Assembly: GCA_051294375.1 (NCBI GenBank)
Contig: CM119264.1
Location: forward strand, 4,677,352 to 4,741,351
Length of the DNA stretch: 64,000 nucleotides
From: Paraspadella gotoi
Taxonomy: Eukaryota > Chaetognatha
Direction of reading: 5' to 3'
Both the position numbers and the translations under genes were made by a program. Below are positions 14,111-28,291 of the stretch, in pieces (position 1 is the first letter of the stretch; the number at the start of each line of letters is the position of its first letter). The notes beneath the pieces are model-generated. The model had not been told where the DNA came from, made no database searches, and saw nothing but the letters and a program-made list of their open reading frames with translations.

Positions 14111-16464
14111 AGAATCAAAACACACAACAACAATAACAACAAACGAATGGCCCTCTCTCGCTACGTCGGCGTCTTTCGGCGTCGTTGAGTCGCGGAGAGC
14201 GGACGGCAACGGCGCCGGCGGAGGCCCCGCTCGCCCGGTCGCGCGCCGCCTTCGTCCGGCGTGCGGTCGCGTCGCGAGCCTCCCCGGCTCTGAGCGACGA
14301 GTCAGGAATTGTGAGCCGTTGAAATCAGCGATGAAGCATAAACGATCCTTCTTTCTTCTCACACGGAATCAAGACTCAAATCGAGAGATGGAGACATCGA
14401 TCGAGGGATAGAAATGGAGAAACGGACGCAGGGATCCAAGAAAGGAGATCTGACCATGGGGAAAAATATTCGAGACCTGGATATAGACGTCAAGGACTCG
14501 GACTAAAGAACGAGGTCTGAACCGAGAATCGAGATCGTCGGAAAAGAAGGGGATCAAAACCCTGAAACCCAGAAACCAAGCCTTACGCCAAAACTTGAAC
14601 TTGTCGCCTTTGAAAACAATTTCAAGAAAAACAATTGAGAAACAGATGAAACAAAAAAATGAAACAAAGAAACGATTAAGTGGAAGCGTTTTTGTGATAA
14701 TCTGTGAATGCCGTGACACGTCGCCCTCGAAGCAAACCCCGTCGCCAGATGTGAATTGTGTCTCTTTTCACTGTTAAACGCTAAATTCTTTTTGACCATA
14801 AATTGAAACGCGACCCAATCGTATGTCTTAATGTCTGTGCTAAGAAGGAAATTACGTGTTTTAAATTTAGTGATTGACAAGTTGAAATTATTTAAAATCG
14901 CAAATTAAATATAAACAACATTATTATATTTATATTATTTGGCCGAAACGTGTATAATATGTATCTCCGAAAAGGTCTTTGGTTTTGGTGATAGCTTTTC
15001 TTTTCAACAGAGTTATCGTAAATTGTTTAAAACAAACTATTTTCACTCTTCGTATTAATCTGTTCGACGCTACTATTTTATATTTACTCCAATCACTTTT
15101 AATTTATAGGAATTTTAAAAACAAACTATGATTACGTTAATACAAACACGACGACAATCTTTAGCTTAGAAATGTTATTTTCATTCACTTTTGTTTGTTC
15201 ATTTTTTTTGATTTTAACGAATAGAATTCCGTCTTTCGCGAGTGAATCCAATCTCATCTAAATAAAATCAAGTTGATGAAACGGGAAGTTTTATGGTGAA
15301 AGACCAAAGGAAGTTCATTGTGATTCATAGTGATATTATGATTATTTAAAGATAGGGGGCATTGAGAAATGTTTTATTTTTAACCTTTCTCCAATTTTTA
15401 TGGGATATTTGGCCTGATTTAACTTAAAAACCAAGAAATTTCGAATTTAATTCGAGTCAAAGACTCAGCAGAAGAAGAGACAAAAAGGATTAAGCGGCGA
15501 GATTTAAATTTAAGAAGAATTGAATGAATGAAATCTGATTTTTTAATCGAGCGGATTTGTTTTCATTAAAAAAAAAAACAGATGGCATTCTTTGAATTTT
15601 ATCAAAGTTGTTTTGTAGTAGTCTTCCTAGTTCAGAAGTATAGTCCTTTCGCGTATAATAAGTTTGTAGATTGTTCTTCCGAGTCGTTCATAGATAGTGA
15701 AATGACTTGTAAAAAATATTCGTTATTACACTTTATTACAGATCTCCTTACAATGAAGTTCGTTCTAACTTGTCTGTTACGTGTAAATATATACTTTATT
15801 TTTGACTTTTCACAAAATTGAGTTTGCTTTTATAATTTTTTTTTTAGATAGTGATCATATGTTATCTATGGAGTAAATAAGTAAAAGTAATCAACAAATA
15901 GATGAAATCTATCTCTAAAATCTAATATATTTAGCTGCACAGGAAGAACGTAAGATTACGTATAATACCTAACTTTAACGTAAGATGAGACTTAACTTCA
16001 ACTTAATTTACCTACTAATATTACGACTTTATATTTAATCTAAATATATTTGTTAAACTTATTTCTAAAATTAAAACTAACCCCTAACCTAAATACTAGT
16101 CACTAACCTAAATCACTAACCATATCCCTAACCTCTAACTTAATCTTTTAACTTAAAAATTGAGCTAATTACGAATTCAGAATAAAGTGGGCGTTGTTGG
16201 TATAAAGGCCAAGAATAAACGACGGAATTTCAAAATGAGAAAAAGATTCTCCGGAAAGATTTTCGAGAATCCCGAATCGGCCTCCGCCCATGCATGATTT
16301 ATACTCCTTCAAGTCTGGCTCGACTCATTTTAAAGTGCACGCCACCCTCTTTCTTGTTGTCGTTGTTGTTGATCTCGCGTCAAATTTCGAACCCCACTAC
16401 CTTTCCCTTAAACTCCTGGCCTCACTTTTAAATTACCTAAACTTTCGCTAATTTTGTTTACGTA

Positions 16465-16560
16465 TTGTTTCAAGGAGGAAAGGCGCGGGATCGAACTCGC
16501 GTCCCGCGGGACGGATTTTTGTCATCTGCGATTTTTTTTTTTTTGGGTCATCGAAATTTT
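16465..16560 (-). mobile_element. tRNA-like B-box fragment (also in copy B at 24430-24520)
   Basis: On the - strand GCGAGTTCGATCCCGCGCC resembles a tRNA T-arm, with a long T run on the + strand (A run on the -) nearby. Both copies of the big repeat carry it, so it counts as one locus. A whole tRNA fold is not visible. Confidence 0.35.
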
Positions 16561-16911
16561 GGGGCAGAAATAAATCTCGATTTCTACAAACACACCCAAA
16601 ACTACGGACGGCAGAAAATTTCGTTTATAAAAACATTGAGCGATATCAAAGGATTTGTTTATTATTGTCTTTCGATTCATTCAGTCATTGAATAAGGAAA
16701 ACCTTTTTTGTTCAATTATCAGCCGATCGTGACGAAATCGACGTCACAAAATCTCGAACAGAAATCTGCTGGGAGATTTGAGATTCATGTCGTAGTCGAT
16801 CGGCCGAAATAGTCCTTACGTTTTATTGATACATTTATTACTAAAACGCTGTTTCACGTGTTAACTTTAGAGTGATAACAATATCGATATCTATAAAATA
16901 AAGGCGTAAAT

Positions 16912-16938
16912 CTCTCTCTCTCTCTCTCTCTTCTCTCG

Positions 16939-16987
<49 letters not shown>

Positions 16988-17126
16988 CTCTCTCGCCTCT
17001 CTCTCAGACACAAAAAACACACACAAACAGACCCAAAAAACAAAAGAAAATTCGAGATTTAAATTTTCTATTTCAATGAAATTTTCATTTCGATCCAGAT
17101 TTTATCGCGCGACAAAAGAAATCCTT

Positions 17127-17180
<54 letters not shown>

Positions 17181-17225
17181 CTCTCTCTCTCTCTCTCTCT
17201 CCTCTCTCCTCTCTCTCTCTCTCGC
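16912..17225. repeat. Two (CT)n microsatellites
   Basis: 16912-17005 and 17132-17225, separated by ACACAAA-rich and AT-rich sequence. The equivalents in copy B are 25785-25870 and 25985-26085. Arg-Glu and Ser-Leu frames across them are artefacts. Confidence 0.9.
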
Positions 17226-17472
17226 GCTCCGTAAAGGAACCGGTTTCTGCTCTAGCCTTTTTCAGGTCGACCGCCCTTCGACTTCGGCGACGCATCGAAC
17301 CAAAATCTCAAATCAGACGAAATTATATAAATTTTTTAAAATTCTAAATTAATTGCATGGAACTTCATTTACAGGTCGACCAAAAAAAATAATAATTACC
17401 GCGTTTTCTTTCTCAAACCGTTCGCTTGGGCGTGGTGCGATCGTCGACCCCGGGTCGCCATAACGGCGGGAC

Positions 17473-17505
<33 letters not shown>

Positions 17506-18178
17506 TCAAGAGTTAAAAGGGGAAACTAAAAAACTCCCCTCGCTAATCCGGATACTTTAAGTCAATAATCCGAAACGATTTTTTTTTTCTTTTTGCTTCA
17601 GTTTTTATCATATTTTACTTATAATTATTGTTACTGGTAATCAACAAGTTCTTTGTGACAAAAAACTGACAATATTCTACTGTAATGTACAAATCGAAAT
17701 TTGGTTTTTAATTCAAGTTACGTAATTTAGCCTCGTCTTGTAATGATCGTAATTGATCGACGAGTTGACATCTTCTTAAGTTAATTCTTTAAAAAAAACG
17801 TGTGGGTCATGACTCAAAACTGAGATCGGCGGAATTGAAAGAGTGGCATCAGGGAGTGACCAGAGTGTGTGTCACGGACGTAGCAAGCGCCTTTCTCACT
17901 TCGCCGCTTCTTCCGTCTTCCCTCATGGGACCGGAATTTGCGAACTTTCGTAGTGGACGGTTTCTATGGATCATCTTCGTCTCACCTGCGCCGGGATCAT
18001 TCAGGTGAGGTCGAATAGGGTTAGAGATTAAATTAGATATTAGGTTTAATGATTTGGCTTGAATATTTGGGTTCAAATTATTATCAAGGATTAGGAACAG
18101 AAACGTCACTATTGTATTATTTATAATACTATTTAGTAATAGTATATTTTATGTTAATATTTATCTAATTTAATATAG

Positions 18179-19379
18179 TATCTCGAAGACACCGAAGATC
18201 GAAACCTTCGTCAAGAATTCTCCACGGCCTTCAGAAAGTTCTTGGCCGAAGTCAATGGCGCCCATCAGCCGGGCGCCGCTCCGCCCGGCGCTCCCCAGCC
18301 AGGAGTCTGTCTCTCCAGCGATAAACTGATGGAGTTTGTCAAATCGATCGAACTTCCCATCACGAGAGGATATTTAGCGATACCAGGTTGCTTGGTAGAG
18401 AGAGGGGTGAGCAAATTGGTAAGCTTGTTTGGAGAGGCTAGAGAGCGAAGCTTGGTTGGATGAAAGGGAGAGCAAAAGGCGAAGCTTGCTTGGAAAGACC
18501 AAAAGGGAAGCTTGCTTTGTAAGAGAGGAGGAGCAAAGACTAACTCGTTTTTAGAAGCGAAGGAAGTGTTGAAAGAAGAGAAATATTAGAACTGAGCTTT
18601 CCAATGGAGTAAAAATTTCCTTTTTTGGATCTTTTCTTGCCACGAGGAAGAAAGGAAAAATCTTTTAATTAAATGTGTAAACCAATATAAAATTATCCAT
18701 TCATTTAATAAAATAAGCTATCTTGCCCCTGACTTAGGACAGGCTTTTGGTGGTTTTTAATGAGTTAATTTATTGAGAAACGTCACAATATTTCGAAGGC
18801 TTCTGCCTTCATCAAAAGTTACAAATATTATTTTCTCATGGCAAGAAAAATCTTGCCAGAATGAATTCAATTTGAAAACTACGTAAAAACTTCATCTTGT
18901 TTGTATCTAGCGAATGTCGCTCTTTTCTAAAAAAGAATAAAGAGATATTGCTTTAAGTAATGATATGGCGTAGCTGGGATGATTTTGTTCAACGGAGAGA
19001 TTCTATCTTTAAAAAGTTAGCGTTCAATGTTAAACACAGCTTTGATTGGTCAATAGTAGGTAGGTGCTTTTTCAATGTTATATAAATTCCGGGCAAAACT
19101 AACCGTTAATCACCGGTTCAATTGTCATTTCGTCAATGACAAACGCTATCATTAGTATCATTACTGAACAGTTAGGACATTTAAGTTGTTCTAAAAACTG
19201 ACTCTTTGTAGTGCGAGATTTACCGGCTTCTCTTCAGAGCAGATTTTACAGTAAATAACTCACTTTTTTTGCTCCGCGCTCAAATATATTCTCAACCTGA
19301 AGAGAGAACAAACAATGAGCCTTCTGCTTCGGTTGCTTGCTCTCTCTCTCTTCTCTCTCTCTCTCTCTCTCTCGTCTCT

Positions 19380-19421
<42 letters not shown>

Positions 19422-22400
19422 AAAAAGAGAGAATAAATATACTTTATCGCGATTGGAATCGGTTTTTCACTCAGGGGAAAAAATGACATTCGCGGGCGTG
19501 AACCTTTAATTTGCAGACATGTTTGCATTTTAAATTAAAGTTTGAACTTGAACGTTTACGATGAGGATAATGACGATTATTTCTTGTCGTTGTAGATAAT
19601 GGCCAATTGGCCATGATCATTATAATGTAGACGATAATGATGTCGAAGAAGAAGCTGATAATAATGACGATGATGAATATGATGTCTAACGATGACCATG
19701 AAGACGATTCCACATCCCCCGGCCCCCTCCACAGATTCTCTTTCCTCAACGCCACCTTCCCCGGCGCTCGCCCCATCTACACGTGGGACTTTGACAATTC
19801 TCTCTTCTTCATCTGCGCCCTCGTCACGACGGTCGGCTACGGGAACATCGTCCCTCTATCGGATTCGGGCAAAGGTTTCTCCGTCGCCGTCGTCGTCGTC
19901 GGCGTCCCTTTCACCATCCTCCTCTTCTCCGTGTGGATCGAGCGGCTGCTTCACTTGACGGACGGTTGGAGGAAAGGAGGATACGTGGCGCTGAGGAGGA
20001 GGGGGATGTCGGCCGTCGCCTCCAAGGTTTGGAGACGAGGGGGGGGGGAGGGAAACGGATCATCTTTTATTATGACAAGCTAACTCGAAAGGTTGTGTTC
20101 TAGTTGGTAGGCGACAAAACTTTGATAGGCTGGAGTCAGAATTTTGTTTCAACTGAAAGAGAGTTTAAGGGGAGATGGAGCGGAGGGAAAGAGAGATGAC
20201 AACTCCGTTGGCTTAGAAACGGAGTGGGATTCCGCTTTTCGGCTTCTCTTTCGTTAACCATGAATAATAATTATCACGTGTTGACAGTTGAGTTTGTCCA
20301 AAAACCGCGTATATTTTTTCAAATCCTGAAGGCGGCATTTATAAGTGCATTAAAGTTTAGACAATGGGCACATCAAAATATGTCGTTATCATTATCGTTA
20401 TCGTTATCGTTATCGTTATCAATATCAATTTCGTCGCCGATAAAATTGTAAAATCACGAATCCGAGAAATTCTGTCTTTCAAAGAGAGGAGAGATAACAA
20501 CATCTCCACCCCGTCCACCCCAGCCTTGAAACTCCGGTCCTTTGTACCTCGCAAATCGCACAGACTCGGGATCCATGAGTAATAGGATCCAGGGAGTGGA
20601 ACAATACGTTGGGGGTCGAGCGCATGTCTCGGGCTCCTTCATCCTCGTAGCATCGACCTCTTCGTCGTCATGGGCAGGAGGTCTGGGGACTCTTCGCAAG
20701 GTGAGAACCGGGAAGGACTGGACTTTAGAGTAGGAGAGAGGGAGGTGGGATCAGGTAGGAGGAGGAAGGACTGCGGACATGGCATTAAGGAAAGGAGAAA
20801 GAAAGAAAGCTTAGACTTCATGCTGGTGATTGACGCGTTTAACGATGGAATAATAAGACCTTACAGATAGGGAGGACTTGGACTTTGGACTTTCCAAGAG
20901 TGGGTAAACTTTCTTACTTCCAAACCAGAGCACAGTGGCGTGCTAAAGAGTGTTAAAAGCAGTTGGGAGAAATCTCACCTCTAATGAAGTGGGAAAGTTT
21001 AATGACTTGAAAAAGTTAAAATACACTAATGATGTGAAGATAGTTTTTATCTTAAGTTAAATAAACTGGGTAATTCTCACTTTTTTCTTTTTTCTTCCCC
21101 GTCCTCTTCTTTCCTTTCCCTTCCTTCCTCCCAACTCTTTATTTCTTTGGACAACTTCCTATTGCCTGCCTTGACCCCCCTCCCAGATTCAAGCGAATAA
21201 TCTCGACATCAAAAGCGTCCCCCGCTGCAAGCACGGCCTACTTGTTTCAACAATCCTGCCGCGTCCGCAATCTGGCGCGTCCACATCACCCGGCAAATGT
21301 TCAACTAGGAATCCCACGCTTTCGTCATGATGTTGGACGCTTCAACATGTGGAAGAACCAACGCTTTTCTACTACCGTGGCTGGTAGGCCAGTACAAGGA
21401 GCGCAAGCGACTCCGCAGGATCTGACCGTCCAAGGTGCCGGAGCTGCTCGGCGCTGGCAACGCCGTCAAAACGGCAGCGACGACTTCAGCCGATCTCTGT
21501 GGCGGCGCGGTGGCGCGACTAGCAAGCGGCTCCTCCTCGAAGCGGCGTGTGGGGCCGAGGAAGAGCGCCCTCGGTGCGAATTCACGCTCGTGTACCGCGA
21601 TTGGACGGCTTGGAACGCTGATTGGTGCGCGAAGTTCCGCGCAGCGTAACGTCACGGTTCGCGGATGCATCCGTTTGCGCTCTGCGGAGACCACTCCGTT
21701 AGGCGAGTCGTGGCGATGCATCGCGGAGATTTCGCCGGCCTTCCGTTGGGGCAATCAAATCTTCTGGGCCTCGTGCCCCGGTCACGTCGTCGGCGGTCAT
21801 CGGTCTTCGCGTTTTCTCGTCGTCCACAAATTCGGTCCGGACGGAAGTGGTATGTCACTCCAAAAGGGTCAAGTTCGAGGGTCCAATTCATCGAGAGCGA
21901 TTCGGTCGAAGCAGACGGCGTCTCATTTTTTAAGGAATCAAAACACAAAACAACAATAAGCAACAACGAATGGCCTCTCTGCTCGTGCGCGTCTTTCGGC
22001 GTCGTTGAGTCGCGGAGAGTAGGAACGGCAACGGCGCCGGTCGGAGGCCCCGCGTCGCGCGATCCGGTCGCGGCGCCGCCTTCGTCCGGGCGTGCGTCGG
22101 TGCGAGCCTCCCCGGCTCTGAGGACGGAGTCGGAATCGGTGAGCCGTTGAGAATAAAGCGATGAAGGCATAAAGATCCTGTTCTTCTTCTCACGAGACGG
22201 ATCAGAACTGCAAATCGAAGAGATGGAGACATCGATCGAAGGGATAGAAATGGAGAACGGACGAAAGGGATCCAAGAAAGGAGATCTGGACCAAGTGGGT
22301 GGAAGAAAATATCGAAGACTGGAATAAGACGCTAAGGGACTGCGGACTAAAAAACGAGGTCTGAACCGGATCGAGATTCGTTCGAAAAGAAAGGGGAACC

Positions 22401-24530
22401 AAAACGCCTGAAACCCAGAAACCAACGGCCTTAACGCCAAACTTGATTTTCGCGGTTTCGCCTTTGGAAACAATTCAAGAAAGACACTTGAGGAACAGAT
22501 GAACAAAAAAATGAACAAGAAACGATTAAGTGGAAGCGTTTTGTGATAATCGTGTAATGCGTGACACGTCGCCGCGTCGAAGCAAACGCCGTCGCCATCT
22601 GTGAATTGTGTCTCTTTTTTCACTGTTAAACGCTAAATTCTAAACTTTGACCAAGTAAATTGAACGGCGACCCAATGGTCGTATGTCTTAATGTCTCTGT
22701 GGCTAAGGAAGGAAATTACGGTGTTTAAATTTAGTGATTGACGAAGTTGAAATTATTTAAAATCGCAAATTGAAATATAAACAACAGAAACGAACGGAAA
22801 GGTGAATGTTTTTTTTTGTGAATATTATTTTTGGGCCGAAACGTTTATAATTGATTATCTCCGAAAAGTCTTTGGTTTTGGTGATAGCTTTCTTTTTTTC
22901 AACAGAGTTTATCGTAAATTTGTTTAATAAGCAAACTATTTTCACTCTTTCGTATTAATCTGTTCGACGGCTACTATTTTATATTTACTCCAATCACTTT
23001 CTAATTTATAGGAATTTAAAACAAACTATGATTAGTTAATACCCACGACGAAATCTTAGCTTAGAAATGTTTTTTTCATTCAACTTTTGTTTGTTCATTT
23101 TTTTTTTATTTTAACGAATAAATTCCGTCTTTCGCGAGTGAAATACATCTCATCTAAATAAAATCAAAGTGTGATGAAACGGGGAAGTTTTTAATGGTGA
23201 AAGGCAAAGGAAGTTTCATTGTGATTCATAGTGATCATACCTGATTATTTAAAGATAGGGGGCATTGAGAAATGTTTTTATTTTTAACCCTTTCTCAATT
23301 GTTTGAATGGGATTTTGGCCTGATTTAACTTAAAAACCATAGGAAATTTCGAATTTAATACGAGTCAAAGACTGCAGCAGAAAGCAGACAAAGGGATTAA
23401 GCGCGAGATTTAATTTAAGAAGAATTGAATGACATCTGATTTTTTAATCGAGCGGATTTGGTTTCATTAAAAAAACAAAACAGATGCATTCTTGTGAATT
23501 TGTTTATCAAAGTTGTTTTGGTAAGTAGCGTCTTCCTAGTTCGAGAAGTATAGTCCCTTTCGCGTATAATAAGTTTGTAGAGTTGTTTCTTCCGAGTCGT
23601 GTCATAGATAGTGGAAATGTATTCGGACTTGTCAAATAAAATATTCCGTTATTACACTTTATTACAGATTCTTCTTACAATGAAGTTCGTTCTAACTTGT
23701 TGTTACGTGTAATATATCCTTTTTTTTTGACTTTTCACAAAATTGAGTTTTGCTTTTATGAATTTTTTTTAGAATAGTGATTTATAGTTATTCTTTATGG
23801 AGTAAATAAGTAAAAGTAAACAACAAATAGATGAAATCTATCTTCTAAAATCTAATATATTTAGCTGCAACAGGAAGAACGATAAGATTACGTAATAATA
23901 ACCTAACTTTAACGTAAGATGAGACTTCAACTTCAACTTAATTTTATTAAACTACTAAATTACGCGACTTTATATTTAATCTAAATATTATTGTTAAACT
24001 TATTTCTAATTTTTAACCTAACCTAACCTAAATACTAGTCACATAACTCTAAATCACTAACCATATCCCTAACCTCTAACTTAATTCTTAACTTAAAAAT
24101 TGAGCTAATTACGAAATTTCAGAATAAAGTGGGGCGTTGTTGGGATTAAAAGGCCAAGGAAATAAACGACAGGAATTTCAAAAATGAGAAAAAAGATTCT
24201 CCGGAAAAGATTTTCGAGATCCCGAAATCGCCTCCGCCCATAGCATGAATTTATACTGCTTCAAGTCATGGCTCGACTCATTTTAAAGTGCACGCCAACC
24301 CTCTTTAATGTGTTGTCCGTTGTTGTTGATCTCGTCCGTCCAAGATTTCGAACCCCACTACCTTTCCTTAAATCCTGGCCTCCTTTTAAACTTACCTAAA
24401 CTTTCGCTAATTTTGGTTTACGTATTGTTTCAAGGAGGAAAGGGCGCGGGATCGAACTCGCGTCCGCGGGACGGATTTTTGTCATCGGCGATTTTTTTTT
24501 CTGGGTCATCGAAATTTTGGGGCAGAATAA

Positions 24531-24574
<44 letters not shown>

Positions 24575-27500
24575 CACCAACCACGCACCACCACGCAACC
24601 ACGCATATTAATCTCAATTTCTACAAACAACACCCAAAAATTACGGACGGCAGAAATTTCGGTTTATGAAAAACATTGAGCGATATCAAGTATTTGTTTA
24701 TTATTGTCTTTTGATTCATTCAGTCATTGGATAAGGAAAACCTTGTTTATTCAATTATCAGCCGATCGTGACGAAATCGACGTCACAAAAATCTCGACAG
24801 AAATCTGCTGAGGAGATTGTGGAGATTCATGGTTTTTTTTTTTTTTTTATTTTTTTTTTTTTTTTTTTTATTAATACGCAAAAACAGTATTGAACATAAT
24901 CATAAACAGTAATAGTGGTAAAGAACTGGAAAACTAACTAATGTATTGAAATTCCAAATAAAACAAAAGACCCTACATTTAAAGACTGGAAAACAAGTAA
25001 AAACTAAACTCATAATTGAAATTCAATAAAAACAAAAGACACTAACTTTTAAAATATTAATAAATGTTATGACTTAATTCATAAGTAAACTATAAAAAAT
25101 AACGTTCAAAGACGTTCAAGACTGGAAAATAAGTAAAAACTAAACTAGCATATTGAATCAATAAAAACAAAAGACATAAGAACACCATCTTTCTAAAAAT
25201 TCTTTTTTAACGTTTAAAATCATTAATAAATGTTATGAACTAATTCATAAGAAACTATAAAATATGTTCAAGAACGTTCAAGACTGGAAAACAAGGTAAA
25301 AACTAAATACATATTGAAATTCAATAAAAAACAAAAACAATAAACGTTTAAAATCATTTAATAAAATGTTATGAACTAATCATAAGAAACTATAAAAATA
25401 ACGTTCAAAGAACGTTTAGGATCAAATGTAAAAATCATAAAACCGGAAAAACTAAAAACGAAAAAATGTCAAATTCCAAGAGAGCAATAGTTTTTATTTT
25501 AAATTTGTAATTTTTTATTTTTTTGATAATGCGTAAAAATGAAAACAAAAAAATGACAACAAAGACAAAAACAAAAATTAGCATAAACGAAAACAATGTT
25601 AATAAAACGTTCAACAGATAATGCCGTAAAAAACAAAAATAGAAAAAACAAGAAACAAAAACGGCTGAAATAGTCGGCTTGTTCTTTTATTGATAACATT
25701 TGATTCGCTAAACGCTGTTTCAGCGTGTTTTAAACTTTAGAGTGATAAAATATCGATATCTAATAAAATAAAGGCCGTAATTTCCTCTCTCTCTCTCTCT
25801 TCTCTCTCTCTCCTCTCTCTCCTCGTCTCTCTCTCTCTCTCTCTCTCTTCTTCTCTGCTCTCTCTCTCACACACACACACACAGACACAAAAACACACAC
25901 AGACCGCCAAATTCGAGATTTAAATTTTTTCTATTCAATGAAATTTTCATTTCGATCCAGATTTTTTATCGCGACAACAGAGCTTTCTCTCTCTCTTCAT
26001 CTCTCTCATTCTCTCTCTCTCTCTCTCTCTCCTCTCCTCTCTTCTCTTCCTCTCTCTCCTTCTCTCTTCCTCTCGTCTCCGCTCCGTAAAGGAACGGTTT
26101 CATGCCTCTAGCCTTTTCAGGTGACCGCCCTTCGCTCGGCGACGCATCGAACCAAAATCTCAAATCAGACGAAATTATAAAATTTTTTAAAATTCTGAAA
26201 ATAATATCGATGTACTTCATTTACAGGTCGACCAAAAAAAATAATAATTACCGCGTTTTCTTTCTCAAACCGTTCGCTTGGGCGTGGCGCGATCGTCGAC
26301 CCCGGTCGCCAATAACGACGCCTACGCCGACGCGACGCACGACGACGACGACGACGACGACGACGTCAAGAGTTAAAAGGGAGGAAACTAAAAACTCCCC
26401 TCGCTAATCCGGATACTTTAAGTCAATATCCGAAACGATTTTTTTTTCTTTTTGCTTGCAGTTTTTATCATGATTTTACTATATGGTTCTGGTAATCAAC
26501 AAGTTCTTCCTGTGACAATATTCTTACTGTAATGTACAAATCGAATTGGTTTTAATAATTCAAGTTAGTTAATTAGGCCTCGTTCTTGTAATGATCGTAA
26601 TGATCGACGTACGTTTAAGTTAATTCTTTAAAAAAAAACTGTGGCGGTCATGACTCAAAACTGAGATCGGCGGATTTGAAAGAGTGGCATCAGGGGAGTG
26701 GCAAGTGATGTGTCACGGACGTAGCAAGCGCCTTTTCTCACTTCCGCCGCTCTTCCTCTTCCGATCATGGGACCGAATTTCGAACTTTCGTAGGTGACGG
26801 TTCCTATGGATTCATCTTCGTCTCACCTGCGCCGGGATCATTCAGGTGAGGTCGAATAGGGTTTAGAGATTAAATTTAGATATTAGGGTTTAATGATTTG
26901 GCTTGATTATTTGGGTTCAAATTATTATCAAGGATTAGGAACAGAAACGCACTATTGTATTATTATAATACTATTTAGTAATAGTATATTTTATGTTAAT
27001 ATTTATCTAATTAATATAGTATCTCGAAGACACCGAAGATCGAACCTTCGTCAAGAATTCTCACGGCCTTCGAGAAAATTCTTGGCGAAGTCAATGGCGC
27101 CCATCAGCCGGGCGCCGCTCCGCCCGGCCGCTCCCACAGCCAGGAGTCTGTCTCTCCAGCGATAAACTGATGGAGTTTGTCAAATCGATCGAACTTCCCA
27201 TCACGAGAGGATATTTTAGCGAATTACCAGGTTTGCTTGGTAGAGAGAGGGGTTGAGCAAATTTGGTAAGCTTGTTTGGAGAGGCTAGAGAGGAGCTTGG
27301 TTGGATGAAAGGGAAAGCAAAAGGCGAAGCTTGCTTGGAAGACAAAAGGAAGCTTGCTTTGAAGAGAGAGGAAGCAAAAGACTAAGCGTTTTTATGAGCG
27401 AAGGAAGTGCTTGAAAGAAGAGAAATATAGAACTGAGCTTTCCAAAGGAAGAAGTAAAAATTCCTTTTTTTGATCTTTTCTTGCCAGTAGGAAGAAAGGA

Positions 27501-28233
27501 AAAAATCTTTTAATTAGATTGGTACAACCAAATATAAAAATTATCCATTCATTTAATTAAATAAGCTATCTTGCCCCTGACTTTAGACAGGCTTTGGTGG
27601 TTTTAATGAGTTAATTTATTTGAGACGTCACAATATTCGAAGGCTTTCTGCCTTCATCAAAAGTACAAATATGATATTTTTCTCATGTGCAGAAGAAAAG
27701 GGAAAAACCATTCAATTTGAAACTACAATCTTGCAGAATGAATTCAATGAAAAACTACGTAAAAATTCATCTTGTTTGTATAGCGAAAATGTCGCGCTTT
27801 CTAAAAAAAACTAAAAAGGCAGTGCTAAGATTTGCTTTAAGTTATATGATATGCGGGTAGCCTGGGATGATTTTGTCTCAACGGGAGAGATTTTCCTATT
27901 TTTAAAGTTAGCGAATTTCAAGTTAAACCAGACTTTGAGTCTAACTAGGTAGGTCAGAGCTTTCAAGTATAGAAAACCGGCAAAAACTAACCGTTAATCA
28001 CCGGTTTCAATTGTCATTTCGTCATCGTCAAACGCTTATCATTAGTATCTCTAACTGAACAGTTAGGACATTGTTAAGTTGCTTCTAAAAACTGACTCTT
28101 TATGTGCCGAGATTACCGGCTTCTCTTCCAGAGCAGATTTTAGCAGTAAATAACCACTTTTTTTGCTCCGCGCTCAAATTTATTCTCAACCTGAAAGAGA
28201 GAACAAACAATGAGCCCTTCTGCTTCTGTGCTT

Positions 28234-28291
<58 letters not shown>

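Larger units (their letters stand above)
12680..20400. repeat. Large direct repeat, copy A (matches 20490-29400)
   Basis: Collinear anchors: 12699 to 20501, 13378 to 21187, 14100 to 21920, 15580 to 23500, 16465 to 24430, 17100 to 25950, 18179 to 27020, 19735 to 28624. This copy contains the readable pore-1 exon of the K2P gene. It ends near 20400 in a (TTATCG)n stretch, after which copy B begins. 14200-17800 contains only microsatellites, an AT-rich stretch with CTAACC-like words and a SINE-like fragment; I see no gene there. Confidence 0.88.

Noticed and set aside
16080-16145. Interstitial telomeric repeat (CTAACC words, also 24005-24085)
   Set aside because: Only a few imperfect CTAACC/CCTAAC words mixed with other AT-rich sequence; not a convincing telomeric tract.
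16465-16520. Complete tRNA gene
   Set aside because: Only a T-arm/B-box-like part is seen; no acceptor stem or anticodon arm could be paired.
21652-22623. 323-codon open frame on the - strand
   Set aside because: No recognisable domain; the equivalent stretch in the other copy (13842-14880) does not keep the frame, so it is chance in GC-rich noisy sequence.
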